Shown: piece after piece, positions 8,996-17,739 of the stretch
Position numbering within the stretch: position 1 is the first letter of the stretch
How the letters are laid out: the number at the start of each line of letters is the position of its first letter
Assembly: GCA_038235275.1 (NCBI GenBank)
Contig: JBBSUC010000009.1
Location: 62,001 to 126,000 of the forward strand
Reading direction: 5' to 3'
Origin: Persicitalea sp038235275
Lineage (GTDB): Bacteria; Bacteroidota; Bacteroidia; Cytophagales; Spirosomataceae
Length of the DNA: 64,000 bases
Program-made: the position numbers and the translations under genes
Notes under the pieces: generated by a model
Database searches by the model: none
Told to the model about the DNA's origin: nothing
The model's input: the letters and a program-made list of their open reading frames with translations, nothing else

Positions 8996-9931
8996 ATGAA
9001 ACGACCCCGTTCCTCGGCCAAAAAAGGCCACTCCGAAGACTTTTTCGGCGATTATCGCGACTTCTGGTGGAACGAGAGCTTTCTGAAACTATTGGCCCGG
9101 CGGCTGCAACTGGACCAATGCCACAGTCTGCTGGACGTGGGTTGCGGACAATGCCACTGGAGCAAATTGCTGGTCAATTTCCTCGGCAAGTCAGAGGAGG
9201 TACCCATGCGGGTGGCGGGCGTTGATAATGACCGCAAGTGGGCAAAAGGAAGCCGTGAGCTACGCGCCTACTTTGCGGAAAAAGGCGCAGACTTTGAACT
9301 GGAAAAATCCGAGGCCGACAATCTGCCCTACGAAGACGATACCTTCGACCTCGTTACCTGCCAGACACTGCTGATCCACGTCTCCGACCCGGCGGCGGTA
9401 ATCGCCGAAATGCAGCGAGTGCTGCGGCCCGGCGGAACAATCCTTTGTGTGGAGCCTAACAACTTGGTACAAAGCCTAACGCGCAGTTCTATTTCCAGCG
9501 ACGATCCCATCGAGCAAGTGCTGGATCACGTCAAATACGCGCTGCTTTTCGAACGGGGCAAGAAAAAACTCGGTCAGGGCGACAACTCCCTCGGCGACCT
9601 GGTGCCGGGGATGCTGGCCCAGGCGGGTTTCGAGAATATCGACGTACGGCTTTCAGATAAGGCCATCGCTATGTACCCACCCTACGACACACCCGAACAA
9701 CGCGCCACCATGCGCCAATGGCGGCATGGCGACCGCTGGACCTCCGAAGAATTCAGCGATTACGATTATTTTAAAACCCTGGGGCCGGAGGCGCTGGAAT
9801 TTTACGAAAATTACGTCCGTCAGTACGCGCATTTAGGCGAACGCACCGAGCGCTACATCGATGCCAACAAGTACCACGCAGCGGGCGGAGCAATGATGTA
9901 CGTGGTGTCAGGAACCAAGGTAAATGAATAA
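8996..9931 (+). CDS. Class I SAM-dependent methyltransferase
   Basis: A 311-residue protein with a Rossmann methyltransferase core: motif I LLDVGCGQCHWS (about residues 40-51), an acidic residue ending strand 2 (GVDNDRKW), motif IV FDLVTCQTLLIHV and LRPGGTILCVEPNN. The C-terminal third is specific to its subfamily and not recognised. ATG 8996 is preferred over the in-frame GTG at 8957, which adds an unlikely basic peptide. A TACCTTTG box at 8902-8909 could be its -7 element. Substrate unknown. Confidence 0.83.
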   Translation: MKRPRSSAKKGHSEDFFGDYRDFWWNESFLKLLARRLQLDQCHSLLDVGCGQCHWSKLLVNFLGKSEEVPMRVAGVDNDRKWAKGSRELRAYFAEKGADFELEKSEADNLPYEDDTFDLVTCQTLLIHVSDPAAVIAEMQRVLRPGGTILCVEPNNLVQSLTRSSISSDDPIEQVLDHVKYALLFERGKKKLGQGDNSLGDLVPGMLAQAGFENIDVRLSDKAIAMYPPYDTPEQRATMRQWRHGDRWTSEEFSDYDYFKTLGPEALEFYENYVRQYAHLGERTERYIDANKYHAAGGAMMYVVSGTKVNE

Positions 9932-9953
9932 TAAAAAGCGAGAGGCCTGCCCA

Positions 9954-11228
9954 TCAACGTTTTTCTAAGTCTTTCCATAATTGCGTCACCATCTGTGCCG
10001 TGCTCACCGACAAGTCGGCAGGAAGCAGGTAAAGTGGAAGGTGCGGCTCATAGGAGAGTAGGGCTGGAGACGCAGAAAAGTCGGTAGTTTTGGGATAAAT
10101 CAAGGCCAATTTGACGCTTCCCGCGCTTTGAGCGTAACGATGCCCGTAAGCATAGAGTTGGTAGAGATCGCTCTGGGCTAGATTCCCTATTTTCGATCCA
10201 TCACTTTGCACGAGTTTCCATTTCGTGTCCAGAACCCAGACATCCTCGCCCCGGCGCACCACTACGTCGGGACGTAGCCGGTGCGCGGCCTGGCCCTGGG
10301 TATCGTACAGCAGATAGTACGGTGACTCCTGGATACTGACCGAATAGTCGGTGGGCAGGTGTTTTTTTAAGCTGCGGGCTACGTAGTTTTCAAACAAAAA
10401 CTGGGTTGGGAAAAGTAGTCCGGGCAGATTATTGCGGCCTCCACCGACCGCCGGGGCGGCACCACTCAGCAGCCACTCGGCCCAGGGCCACAGCCAGGTA
10501 TAGTCGCGAAAAGCACGGTTTTGGTTTCGGGCCAGGCGCAGGTCCTCGCGCCAGTCTTGCGAGGCGGGGACTTCTTCCAACAGAAACAAATACTGGCGTA
10601 CCTGACGGGCATTGCTACCGGAGTGAAGCCGTTGCAGACAAGCTTTGAGCAATCGATTGGGTGCGTGGTTGCGGCTGCGTTCGGCGAAGGCGACGGGTAG
10701 GCGCTCGGGATGCGTCACCAGGGCCATTGGATTGCTCCCAAGACGTAATTTGCCTTTGACAAAAGGGCGTTCGGCTTCCACGGTTTGATAGTCGGTCGGC
10801 AAGCCCCGGTGCAGCATTTTTTGGACTTTTTGCAGGAACAAGGCCGCTAGCGCGTCGGGCAGCGGAAAACGGGCCAATTGGTTCAGGCGCGCCTCGGGGA
10901 GTGGTAACAGCCGCAAATCGGGAACGGCCAGCAGCATCCGCAGCAGCGACAGCCGGGCCGCAGCGACGGATTCCGGCGAAGTGTTGGTCGTTGTTTTGGG
11001 CAAAATCTCGATGCCCGTGTTGGCGTCAACTTGCAGAAGACCTACGTAAGGTCCCACCCGCAGATACGCCCGCCCGCGCCGTATGAAGTACTGAAGCATG
11101 GGTTCGGCTTCGTCGCGCAGGGCGTATGCTTTTAGGGCCAGGAAAGCGACTTCCGGCAGGACGATGTCCGTCGGATTGGCGCTTGGCCCGTGGGTAAGCA
11201 ATGAATTTTCGGTAGCTAGGTGGAGCAA
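9954..11228 (-). CDS. McrC-like restriction subunit without adjacent McrB
   Basis: A 424-residue protein matching the McrC family (PF10117): the N-terminal strand-rich region with GLLQVDANTGIEILPKT, and a C-terminal PD-(D/E)XK nuclease core RPDVVVRRGEDVWVLDTKWK followed by QSDLYQLYAYGHRY. In McrBC the GTPase McrB recognises modified DNA and McrC cuts. No McrB GTPase lies on either side. The only start after an in-frame stop (18 bases upstream, ending the preceding methyltransferase gene) is TTG 11228, and no Shine-Dalgarno is visible. The preceding gene is in the same frame and likely the same transcript. Confidence 0.85.
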   Translation of the reverse strand: MLHLATENSLLTHGPSANPTDIVLPEVAFLALKAYALRDEAEPMLQYFIRRGRAYLRVGPYVGLLQVDANTGIEILPKTTTNTSPESVAAARLSLLRMLLAVPDLRLLPLPEARLNQLARFPLPDALAALFLQKVQKMLHRGLPTDYQTVEAERPFVKGKLRLGSNPMALVTHPERLPVAFAERSRNHAPNRLLKACLQRLHSGSNARQVRQYLFLLEEVPASQDWREDLRLARNQNRAFRDYTWLWPWAEWLLSGAAPAVGGGRNNLPGLLFPTQFLFENYVARSLKKHLPTDYSVSIQESPYYLLYDTQGQAAHRLRPDVVVRRGEDVWVLDTKWKLVQSDGSKIGNLAQSDLYQLYAYGHRYAQSAGSVKLALIYPKTTDFSASPALLSYEPHLPLYLLPADLSVSTAQMVTQLWKDLEKR

Positions 11229-11246
11229 GGGGGATTTTGGACGATT

Positions 11247-12431
11247 CTATGCTTTTTTTTTCATTCCCAGCAACCCCTCTAACTGATGGTACCCGATCCC
11301 AAAAAACTCTTTCGAACTTCGGATTTTTTCCAAAATCGCTTGCTGGTCAACTATCCTATTCCCGCGCCTTTCACCTACAATCAACACATTCTTGGGCGTG
11401 TGCGCGTCGGAAACAAACTCAAAAACCTTAGTCGCGTAGCCGTGGTATTCTAAAATCAACGCGCGAAGGCCGTCCGTGACCATCTCGGCCTGGCGCTCCA
11501 GAAAAATACCGTGTTTAACTAGGAAATCCAGCTCATTTTGGGCCTTGTGCTTCTCCATTTCCCGGCGAATCTGTTTGTGGCAGCAGGGCGCTACCACGAT
11601 CAAATCGGCGTTGGCAGTGATGCCCTGGTAGATGGCCTCGTCGGTAGCGGTATCGCAGGCGTGGAGGGCAATCAGGACGTTGAGTTCGCTTTGCGGCGCG
11701 TAGCTTTCGATCGTTCCTTCTTCAAAATTCAGGTCGTCGAACCCGGATTTTTTGGCAATACCATTGCACAATTTCACCAAATCTTCTCGAAACTCGACGC
11801 CCGTGACCCGCGTGGGTTTGTTGAGGACATTGTTCAAATAATCATAGAGCGCAAAAGTGAGGTAGCCTTTGCCCGCGCCCATGTCCACGATGCTGGTTTG
11901 GGGCCGTTCGGGCAGGTTTTTGAATAAAGAACTCAGGATTTCAATGTAATGGTTGATTTGCTTGTACTTGTCTTGGGCGTTTTTGTAGACATTTCCCTGC
12001 GCGTCGGTAATCCCCAGTTCGTGCAGGTAGGTTTTGCCTTGGGCTTCGATTTTACGGTTTTTTGGTTTGTCGTGCGCCAGGGAAGGAAGTTCGTGGATGG
12101 TGGGGTTTTCTTCTTTTAAAATAAATTCTCCTTTGGCGAAATGAACACTTACATCACGTTTTAACGTGAATAGCTGGGCCGATCTGAAGCCATTTTCCTT
12201 AAGCAAAGTGCTTAGTTCTTTCACCGCTTCGTCGGGGAAGTGGTTTTTGGTAATATCATTTGTTTTGTAGCGGTACAGGAAAGAGACTTTCTCCTGCCGC
12301 TTCACGATTACCTTTTTTAGATGGAGGGCTTTTAATTCCTTTTCTTCGCCTTTATAATCGGTTAGCTGGGCTTTGATAAAGGAATTATCTTCCAGACCGG
12401 ATTTGAGGAAGTCGATAAATTGATTTTCCAT
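11247..12431 (-). CDS. SAM-dependent methyltransferase, Methyltransf_32/TRM13-like
   Basis: A 394-residue protein. The N-terminal half (about 1-160) is uncharacterised and lysine-rich; the C-terminal half holds a methyltransferase core with SIVDMGAGKGYLTFALYDYL, GVEFREDLV, ALHACDTATDEAIYQG and VVAPCCHKQ. The ALHACDTATD and APCCH pair is typical of the Methyltransf_32 group that includes Trm13- and GSTCD-like proteins, which suggests an RNA substrate, but this is inference. An upstream in-frame start at 12548 would read through a palindromic repeat, so ATG 12431 is chosen. The McrC-like gene follows after 18 bases. Confidence 0.82.
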   Translation of the reverse strand: MENQFIDFLKSGLEDNSFIKAQLTDYKGEEKELKALHLKKVIVKRQEKVSFLYRYKTNDITKNHFPDEAVKELSTLLKENGFRSAQLFTLKRDVSVHFAKGEFILKEENPTIHELPSLAHDKPKNRKIEAQGKTYLHELGITDAQGNVYKNAQDKYKQINHYIEILSSLFKNLPERPQTSIVDMGAGKGYLTFALYDYLNNVLNKPTRVTGVEFREDLVKLCNGIAKKSGFDDLNFEEGTIESYAPQSELNVLIALHACDTATDEAIYQGITANADLIVVAPCCHKQIRREMEKHKAQNELDFLVKHGIFLERQAEMVTDGLRALILEYHGYATKVFEFVSDAHTPKNVLIVGERRGNRIVDQQAILEKIRSSKEFFGIGYHQLEGLLGMKKKA

Positions 12432-12436
12432 ATACT

Positions 12437-12565
12437 CGTAGGGGCGGACCTGTGTGTCCGCCCAGAATGATGCTGTACAAAACTTTGTCCCTATAGCTGG
12501 CGCGAGCCGCGTATCTGTCCCGATGGCTGACGCACGCCGGGCGAACACATAGGTTCGCCCCTACG
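12437..12565. repeat. Inverted pair of intergenic palindromic repeats
   Basis: Two 27-nt units (12437-12463 and 12539-12565) are inverted copies agreeing at about 24 positions; each contains its own short dyad (gggcgga...tccgccc and gggcgaa...ttcgccc). The 75-bp spacer holds two related direct units (tgtccctatagctggcgcg and tgtcccgatggctgacgca). The layout is that of a REP-like doublet occupying the whole gap between the methyltransferase start and the permease stop. Confidence 0.75.
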
Positions 12566-12587
12566 ATTGACGCGTGGAAGTTTACTT

Positions 12588-15134
12588 TCATGTATCCTGC
12601 CGCAAGACTTCCAGCGGTGAACGCGACAGGATGCCCCGGCTGTTGGCCAGGCCAATGAGAACCGTCAGGCCGGAGACGCTCAGGAATACGAAAAGCAGCG
12701 GTATGAATTGTGGCTCAAAATCAACCTTAAAGGTGAATTTAGCCAACGCCCAACTCCCCGCTAACGCCAGAATAATGCCCGTGGCGGCGGCCAACGCGCC
12801 GAGGAAGAAATACTCCAAGGCCGTGATGGCGAAAATCTGTTTCCGACTCGCGCCCAGCGTACGCAGCAGCACACTTTCTTGCAGGCGCTGGTACTTGCTG
12901 ATGAGAACCGAGGAAATCAACACGATCAGCCCCGTCAGGATGCTGAATCCAGCCATGAAGCGGATGACGAAGCCGATTTTTTCCAATAATTCGTCCAGCA
13001 CTTTTAACACCAACCCCAGGTCGATGATGGATATATTGGGAAAGCGCTGCACGACCGCCCGTTGAAAATTAGCCGAACCCTCACTGGAAGGCGTGCGCGT
13101 CAGCAAGACATGAAACTGCGGGGCGTCTTCCAATACACCCTTGGGGAAAAGCACCAGGAAACTCGTCCTCACGCCATTCCAGTCCACTTCCCGCAGACTA
13201 CCAATCACCGTCGTCAGCAACGCGCCCTGCACGTTGAAAGTCAGCGTGTCGCCCACCCGCACGCCGTTGCGTTCGGCGAAGCCTTCCTCTATCGAAATCG
13301 GTACCGGGCCGTTGGTGGGGGCCGTCCCCTGCCAGCGGCCCCGCTTGAGTTCCTCAAATTCCGTGAGCGTGTCGCGGTAGCTGACACGGTACTCGCGACC
13401 AAAAATCCGGCGCGACACACGGTTTGAGGTATCTTTCTGCGCAATAGCGGGCGTCACCTCATTGACTTTTTCCAGCCGCATATTCACGACCGGGACACTT
13501 TGAATGATGGGCAAGCCCTGGCTTTTGGCCAAATCAATCACTGCCTCGCGCTGATCGCTTTGAATGTCGAAAAGCAAGATATTGGGCTGATTACCACTCG
13601 TGGAAAGCGTAACGCGCTTTAACAAAAGTGACTGCACTAAAATCAGGGTACAAATAAAGGCCGTTCCCAGGCCAATAGATACGAGAAGAATGGACGTCTG
13701 ATTATTGGGTCGGTGCAGGTTAGCCAAAGCCTGCCGCCACACGTAGCTCCACGAAGTAGGAAAAAACCGCTGCACCAGCCAGATGAGCAGCGATGCCATC
13801 GCCAGCAACAGCAAAAACGCCCCCAAAATGCTGGCGGTAAACACCAGCGCGTCGAGCCAACTACCGATTTGAATGTAGGTAAAAAGGAAAATGAAGGACA
13901 AAATCAGCCCGTACACCAGCCAGCGCAGTGGGTCTCGGTCGGCGGGCGCGGACTCGAACGAGGCCCGCAGTACCCGCAGCGGCGCGATATTGCGCACCGA
14001 AATAAGCGGCAGTAGCGCGAACAAAATCGAGATGATCGTTCCTAACAATACGCCCTGCCCGATGGCCGACCAGGAGAGTTCGGTCGTGAGTTTAAAGGGC
14101 AGGAAGTCTTTAAGGACAACGGGTAGGAACTGCTGAATCACGGCTCCCAACGCAGCCCCGAGGACCGAGCCCAGGAAACCGACACTCACGATTTGGATAA
14201 GAAAAATGACGAATGCCTGCGAAGATTTGACGCCCAAACAGCGCAACAAGGCAATGGAATTCAGCTTTTCGCGAATATAAATATGCACCGCGCTGGCCAC
14301 GCCCACGCAGCCCAGCAGCAGGGCGATGAAACCAACCAAGGCCAAAAATTGCGTCAGATCCTCGAACGAGCGCCCCGTAGATTCCTTCTGGCTGGCGACG
14401 GTGTTGGTGTCAAAATCTTCGAGATCCAGGCGCGGCTCGAGACGCTTGACGATTTTCTCGACGTTCGTTTTCGCGGAATATTTGAAAAAGTACAAATAGC
14501 TGATGCGGCTGCCCTTTTCCTCCAGGCCTGTTTGGGCCAGGTAGCGCAACGGAATGTACACAGTCGGGGCTACCGTGGCCGAAACGCCCGTTTGGCCGGG
14601 GGCTTTGAGCAAAGTACCCGCGATCAGAAACGTGACTTCGCCAACCTTCACCGAGTCGCCGACTTTGGCGTCGTACTGTAGCATCAGAGTTTGGTCCACC
14701 AAAGCCTGGCGATTGTCGCGGAAGCTGCGGCCTGCACTGGCGGGAATAGTTTCCAACTCACCGTAGTAAGGATAGTTACCTTCCAGCGCCCGCACCTGCG
14801 CCAGCCTATTACCCCCGTTTTTGGGAAAATACGCCATAGAAGCAAAGCGCCGCTCTTCCGAGCGGTCATCGCCCAACGAATCCAGCAAAGGTATGATTTT
14901 GGCCGAGGCGGGCTGATTGCCCGAGATTTCCAGGTCGGCCCCGAGCAATGTCGCTGCTTGAGTATCGATGTTTTGGCGGAGATTATCGCCCAACGAATAA
15001 ATGGCGACCAGCGCAGCGATACCCAGAATCACCGACGAGATGAAGAGCAACAGCCGCGAACGGCTGCGACGGCTGTCGCGCCAGGCCATTTTGAGCAGCC
15101 ACGGGAAAGAAAAATCTTCTTTAAACTCTGGCAT
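12588..15134 (-). CDS. FtsX-family ABC transporter permease, YbbP-like
   Basis: An 848-residue permease with the duplicated layout of the YbbP/LolCE-like group: an N-terminal TM helix (about 26-48), a large periplasmic domain, three FtsX-type helices around residues 265-390, two middle helices, then a second periplasmic domain and a final three-helix FtsX block at about 720-835. Such permeases work with a MacB/LolD-type ATPase to move or extract hydrophobic substrates from the periplasmic leaflet. The ATPase gene overlaps its start by 14 bases. Substrate is unknown. Confidence 0.9.
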   Translation of the reverse strand: MPEFKEDFSFPWLLKMAWRDSRRSRSRLLLFISSVILGIAALVAIYSLGDNLRQNIDTQAATLLGADLEISGNQPASAKIIPLLDSLGDDRSEERRFASMAYFPKNGGNRLAQVRALEGNYPYYGELETIPASAGRSFRDNRQALVDQTLMLQYDAKVGDSVKVGEVTFLIAGTLLKAPGQTGVSATVAPTVYIPLRYLAQTGLEEKGSRISYLYFFKYSAKTNVEKIVKRLEPRLDLEDFDTNTVASQKESTGRSFEDLTQFLALVGFIALLLGCVGVASAVHIYIREKLNSIALLRCLGVKSSQAFVIFLIQIVSVGFLGSVLGAALGAVIQQFLPVVLKDFLPFKLTTELSWSAIGQGVLLGTIISILFALLPLISVRNIAPLRVLRASFESAPADRDPLRWLVYGLILSFIFLFTYIQIGSWLDALVFTASILGAFLLLLAMASLLIWLVQRFFPTSWSYVWRQALANLHRPNNQTSILLVSIGLGTAFICTLILVQSLLLKRVTLSTSGNQPNILLFDIQSDQREAVIDLAKSQGLPIIQSVPVVNMRLEKVNEVTPAIAQKDTSNRVSRRIFGREYRVSYRDTLTEFEELKRGRWQGTAPTNGPVPISIEEGFAERNGVRVGDTLTFNVQGALLTTVIGSLREVDWNGVRTSFLVLFPKGVLEDAPQFHVLLTRTPSSEGSANFQRAVVQRFPNISIIDLGLVLKVLDELLEKIGFVIRFMAGFSILTGLIVLISSVLISKYQRLQESVLLRTLGASRKQIFAITALEYFFLGALAAATGIILALAGSWALAKFTFKVDFEPQFIPLLFVFLSVSGLTVLIGLANSRGILSRSPLEVLRQDT

Positions 15135-15801
15135 CGGAAACGATTTTTCCGCCTTTGATTTTCACGATGCGCTGAGTGCGGGCCGCCAAGTCTAAGTCGT
15201 GGGTGACCAGCACGAGAGTAGTGCCCGCTTGCTGGTTGAGGTCGAAGAGCAGTTGGATGACCTTCTCGCTGGTTTCGGCGTCGAGGTTGCCCGTGGGTTC
15301 GTCGGCAAAAAGAATTTGGGGCTGGTTGGAAAACGCCCGCGCCAGCGATACCCGCTGCTGCTCGCCGCCGCTGAGTTGGGTAGGGTAGTGGTGCGAGCGG
15401 TCGGCCAGACCTACTTTATCGAGTAAATCCAGCGCCACGGGCCGCACGTTTTTTTCGCCCCGCAGTTCTAGTGGTACCATCACGTTTTCGATGGCCGTGA
15501 GGGTAGGCATCAACTGAAAGTTCTGGAAGATAAAACCCACGTAGCGGTTGCGCAGGGCAGCCAACTGGTTCTCGGTGAGACCGTCAAGCTTGGTGCCGTG
15601 CAGCTCCACGCTGCCCGACGAGGCACGATCCAGCCCCGCACACAGGCCAAGTAGCGTGGTTTTGCCGCTACCCGAGGGGCCAACGATGGCCACGCTCGCC
15701 CCGGTTTCCACCGAGAAGCTGACGTCGTCCAATACCGTCAGGTCGCGCCCTCCGCTTTGGTAGATTTTGTTGACGCTTTGGAGGGAAAGAATGCTGTTCA
15801 T
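15121..15801 (-). CDS. ABC transporter ATP-binding protein, YbbA/LolD-like
   Basis: A 226-residue ATPase with Walker A GPSGSGKTTLLG, Q-loop FIFQNFQLMPTLTAIENV, signature LSGGEQQRVSLARAF, Walker B ILFADEPTGNLD and the H-loop VTHDLDLA. All are intact, in the arrangement of lipoprotein- and macrolide-type exporters. ATG 15801 (MNSILSLQSVNKIYQ) is chosen over the in-frame upstream start at 15909, which would read through repeated intergenic words. Its stop overlaps the start of the YbbP-like permease, so the two form one transporter. Confidence 0.92.
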   Translation of the reverse strand: MNSILSLQSVNKIYQSGGRDLTVLDDVSFSVETGASVAIVGPSGSGKTTLLGLCAGLDRASSGSVELHGTKLDGLTENQLAALRNRYVGFIFQNFQLMPTLTAIENVMVPLELRGEKNVRPVALDLLDKVGLADRSHHYPTQLSGGEQQRVSLARAFSNQPQILFADEPTGNLDAETSEKVIQLLFDLNQQAGTTLVLVTHDLDLAARTQRIVKIKGGKIVSDARV

Positions 15802-15837
15802 TTTTGTGGATCGGTCCGCCGATGCGGTTGGACGTTG

Positions 15838-15946
15838 GATTTTGGACGTTAGATTGACTCTTTTAGTTAAAGGATGCATAACACCTAATTCATATCGGTT
15901 GTTACGCAATCAAGCGCCCAGCGTCCAACATCTAACGTCCAAAATC
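15838..15946. repeat. Inverted repeat of intergenic words between fabI and the ABC ATPase
   Basis: GATTTTGGACGTTAGAT at 15838-15854 recurs as a perfect inverted copy at 15930-15946, 17 bp each. Both copies are embedded in further reiterations of ttggacgtt/aacgtccaa. The left copy belongs to the leader of the ATPase gene, the right one abuts the fabI stop codon. Nearer the ATPase start, 15811-15829 carries TCGGTCCGCCGATGCGGTT, which recurs at 21292-21310 with two changes. Confidence 0.75.
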
Positions 15947-16763
15947 ATTCCTTCCCCTGAATCATCGCCATCAGTTCCTCCGAAATCCCAGTCGTCGAAT
16001 AGCCGCCGTCGTGGTAAAGATTCTGCATCGTGACCATGCGCGTGAGGTCGGAGAAAAGCGTAATGACGTAGTTGGCGCAGTCGTCGGCGGTAGCGTTGCC
16101 GAGCGGACTCATTTTTTCGGCAAAGGCAAAGAAAGAATCGAAGCCGCCGATGCCCGTCCCTGCCGTAGTAGGCGTAGGGGATTGCGAAATGGTGTTCACG
16201 CGCACCTTTTTGGACTTTGCGTAACGGTAACCGTAGCTGCGGGCGATGCTTTCGAGAATTGCCTTGGCGTCGGCCATGTCGTTATAAAAAGGAAACGCCC
16301 GTTGCGCGGCAATGTACGAAAGCGCCACGACGGAACCCCACTCGGCGATGGCATCCAGTTTCTCGGCCGATTGCAGCATTTTGTGCAGCGACATCGCCGA
16401 CACATCCACGCTTTTCATGTACCACTCGTAGTTGAGGTTGTTGTACTCGCGCCCCTTGCGCACATTGGGACTCATCCCGATGGAGTGCAGCACAAAATCG
16501 ACTTTCCCGCCCAAGACGTCCATCGACTCGGTGAAGAGTTTTTCCAAATCGTCCGTCGAAGTGGCGTCCGCCGGAATTACTTTGGCGTCGCACTGCTCGG
16601 CCAATTGGTTGATGGCGCCCATACGCATGGCGATGGGGGCGTTGGTAAGGGTAAAGGTTGCGCCTTCTTCCTTTGCTTTCAGAGCCACTTTCCAAGCGAT
16701 GGAGTTTTCGTCCAAAGCACCGGAGATAATTCCTTTTTTTCCTTTTAATAAACCGTAGGACAT
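15945..16763 (-). CDS. fabI: Enoyl-[acyl-carrier-protein] reductase (NADH)
   Basis: A 272-residue short-chain dehydrogenase of the FabI group, catalysing the last reduction step of each fatty-acid elongation cycle. The N-terminal GISGALDENSIAWK-type nucleotide site (here GIISGALDENSIAWKVA), HSIGMSP and the Y-x6-K catalytic pair (YNDMADAK, about Y159 and K166) are present, as are NTISQSPTPTTAG and the substrate-loop region. The start is preceded on the coding strand by repeated aattcat/ctcat words very like those before xylA. Confidence 0.95.
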   Translation of the reverse strand: MSYGLLKGKKGIISGALDENSIAWKVALKAKEEGATFTLTNAPIAMRMGAINQLAEQCDAKVIPADATSTDDLEKLFTESMDVLGGKVDFVLHSIGMSPNVRKGREYNNLNYEWYMKSVDVSAMSLHKMLQSAEKLDAIAEWGSVVALSYIAAQRAFPFYNDMADAKAILESIARSYGYRYAKSKKVRVNTISQSPTPTTAGTGIGGFDSFFAFAEKMSPLGNATADDCANYVITLFSDLTRMVTMQNLYHDGGYSTTGISEELMAMIQGKE

Positions 16764-16800
16764 TCTTTTGAGAGATGAATTATGAGATATGAATTACGAC

Positions 16801-16832
16801 CTCGGGGCGCCCCGAGACGGCTGGTGCACCAG
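16801..16832. repeat. Two adjacent perfect palindromes
   Basis: CTCGGGGCGCCCCGAG (16801-16816) and CTGGTGCACCAG (16821-16832) are perfect, loop-free palindromes four bases apart, followed by a GC-rich tail. They lie between the PhyH gene stop and the fabI leader. The CGGGGCGCCCCG core recurs at 20090-20101, directly beside the stop codon of the DUF6089 gene. Function unknown; they may be part of a dispersed repeat. Confidence 0.65.
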
Positions 16833-16865
16833 TGGGGGCGTCCGCCCTATGCCCCAAGCCAAAAG

Positions 16866-17687
16866 CTAGTAGCTAAACAAAACCGGATTCAATTCGCCGT
16901 CGGGCGTGGTGCCTATTTCTTTGCTGGCGAGCCAGGTTTTCCAGTCGGCTTCCTGGAAGCGGTTTTTTGGTTTGGTGATTTCCTGGTCCTGGTCGATGTA
17001 AATCACCGTCATCACCTTGCGGGCTTCGTCGGATTTGTTGGCCCCGGCGCGGTGGAAAAGCCAGCCCGCGTGGAAGCTCACCTCGCCCAACTCGAAGGGT
17101 GTCTCGTTGAGCTCGAACTGCGTGAGTTGGGTCGCCATGTAGGCTTCGCTTTCGTCACTGATTTCCAGGTCGCGGCCTATTTCCACCGACTGACTTTTTT
17201 CGGCAAAAGCCAGCGGCCCCATATTCATCGGCGTGGTTTGCAGCGGAATCCAGACGGTAACAGTTTTGTCAGTGGACAGCGGCCAGTAGAACTGATCGGC
17301 GTGCCAGGGCGTAATGCCGCCGGAAGGCTCCTTGTACAAAGCCTGGTCGTGGTACATCCGCACCCCATCCACCTCCATGAGGTCGGCGGCAATTTTAGCC
17401 AATCGCTTCGAGAAAGCGAATTCCTTCACCTCGTCGTCCTTGGTCCACAAATTCATAATTTGCAGGAAAGCTTTTTCGTAGGTCGTTCGCTCCTCCATCG
17501 GTTTGGTCAGCGTGTTGAGTTCAATGACCTTGTCCGTGATGATTTTGCCGTAATATTTCAGCACTTCCTCACTCAGGACATTTTTTAGCTTTACATAGCC
17601 AAATTCCTGATAGTAAGTGACGGCCGCCTCGGGCAGGTCGTAGGGCTGCTCCAATTCTTTGCGTAGCGGGAGTTTATCGATCGTCAT
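16866..17687 (-). CDS. Phytanoyl-CoA dioxygenase (PhyH) family protein
   Basis: A 273-residue Fe(II)/2-oxoglutarate oxygenase. The facial triad is visible as WHADQ (H about 130, D about 132) and the distal His in WLFHRAGAN (about 211), with a downstream Arg as expected for 2-oxoglutarate binding. Bacterial PhyH proteins hydroxylate varied small molecules, and the substrate here is not predictable. A good promoter lies just upstream (17707-17737), so it is transcribed on its own start. Confidence 0.88.
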   Translation of the reverse strand: MTIDKLPLRKELEQPYDLPEAAVTYYQEFGYVKLKNVLSEEVLKYYGKIITDKVIELNTLTKPMEERTTYEKAFLQIMNLWTKDDEVKEFAFSKRLAKIAADLMEVDGVRMYHDQALYKEPSGGITPWHADQFYWPLSTDKTVTVWIPLQTTPMNMGPLAFAEKSQSVEIGRDLEISDESEAYMATQLTQFELNETPFELGEVSFHAGWLFHRAGANKSDEARKVMTVIYIDQDQEITKPKNRFQEADWKTWLASKEIGTTPDGELNPVLFSY

Positions 17688-17706
17688 GGTTCGTTCTTGT
17701 TTTTTT

Positions 17707-17737
17707 CAAAAATAGCGCATATTATTTTTCACACCAA
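17707..17737 (-). promoter_or_regulatory. Bacteroidota-type promoter of the PhyH gene
   Basis: On the minus strand, TTG (17737-17735) is followed by 20 bases and TATTTTTG (17714-17707), matching the -33 TTG / -7 TAnnTTTG consensus of Bacteroidota primary sigma factors. The start codon lies 20 bases further on, giving a very short leader. Confidence 0.7.
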
Positions 17738-17739
17738 AA

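Noticed and set aside
16011..16748. 245-codon frame antisense to fabI
   Set aside because: It lies wholly inside fabI, which has full motif support; the antisense product is His/Arg-rich and matches nothing.
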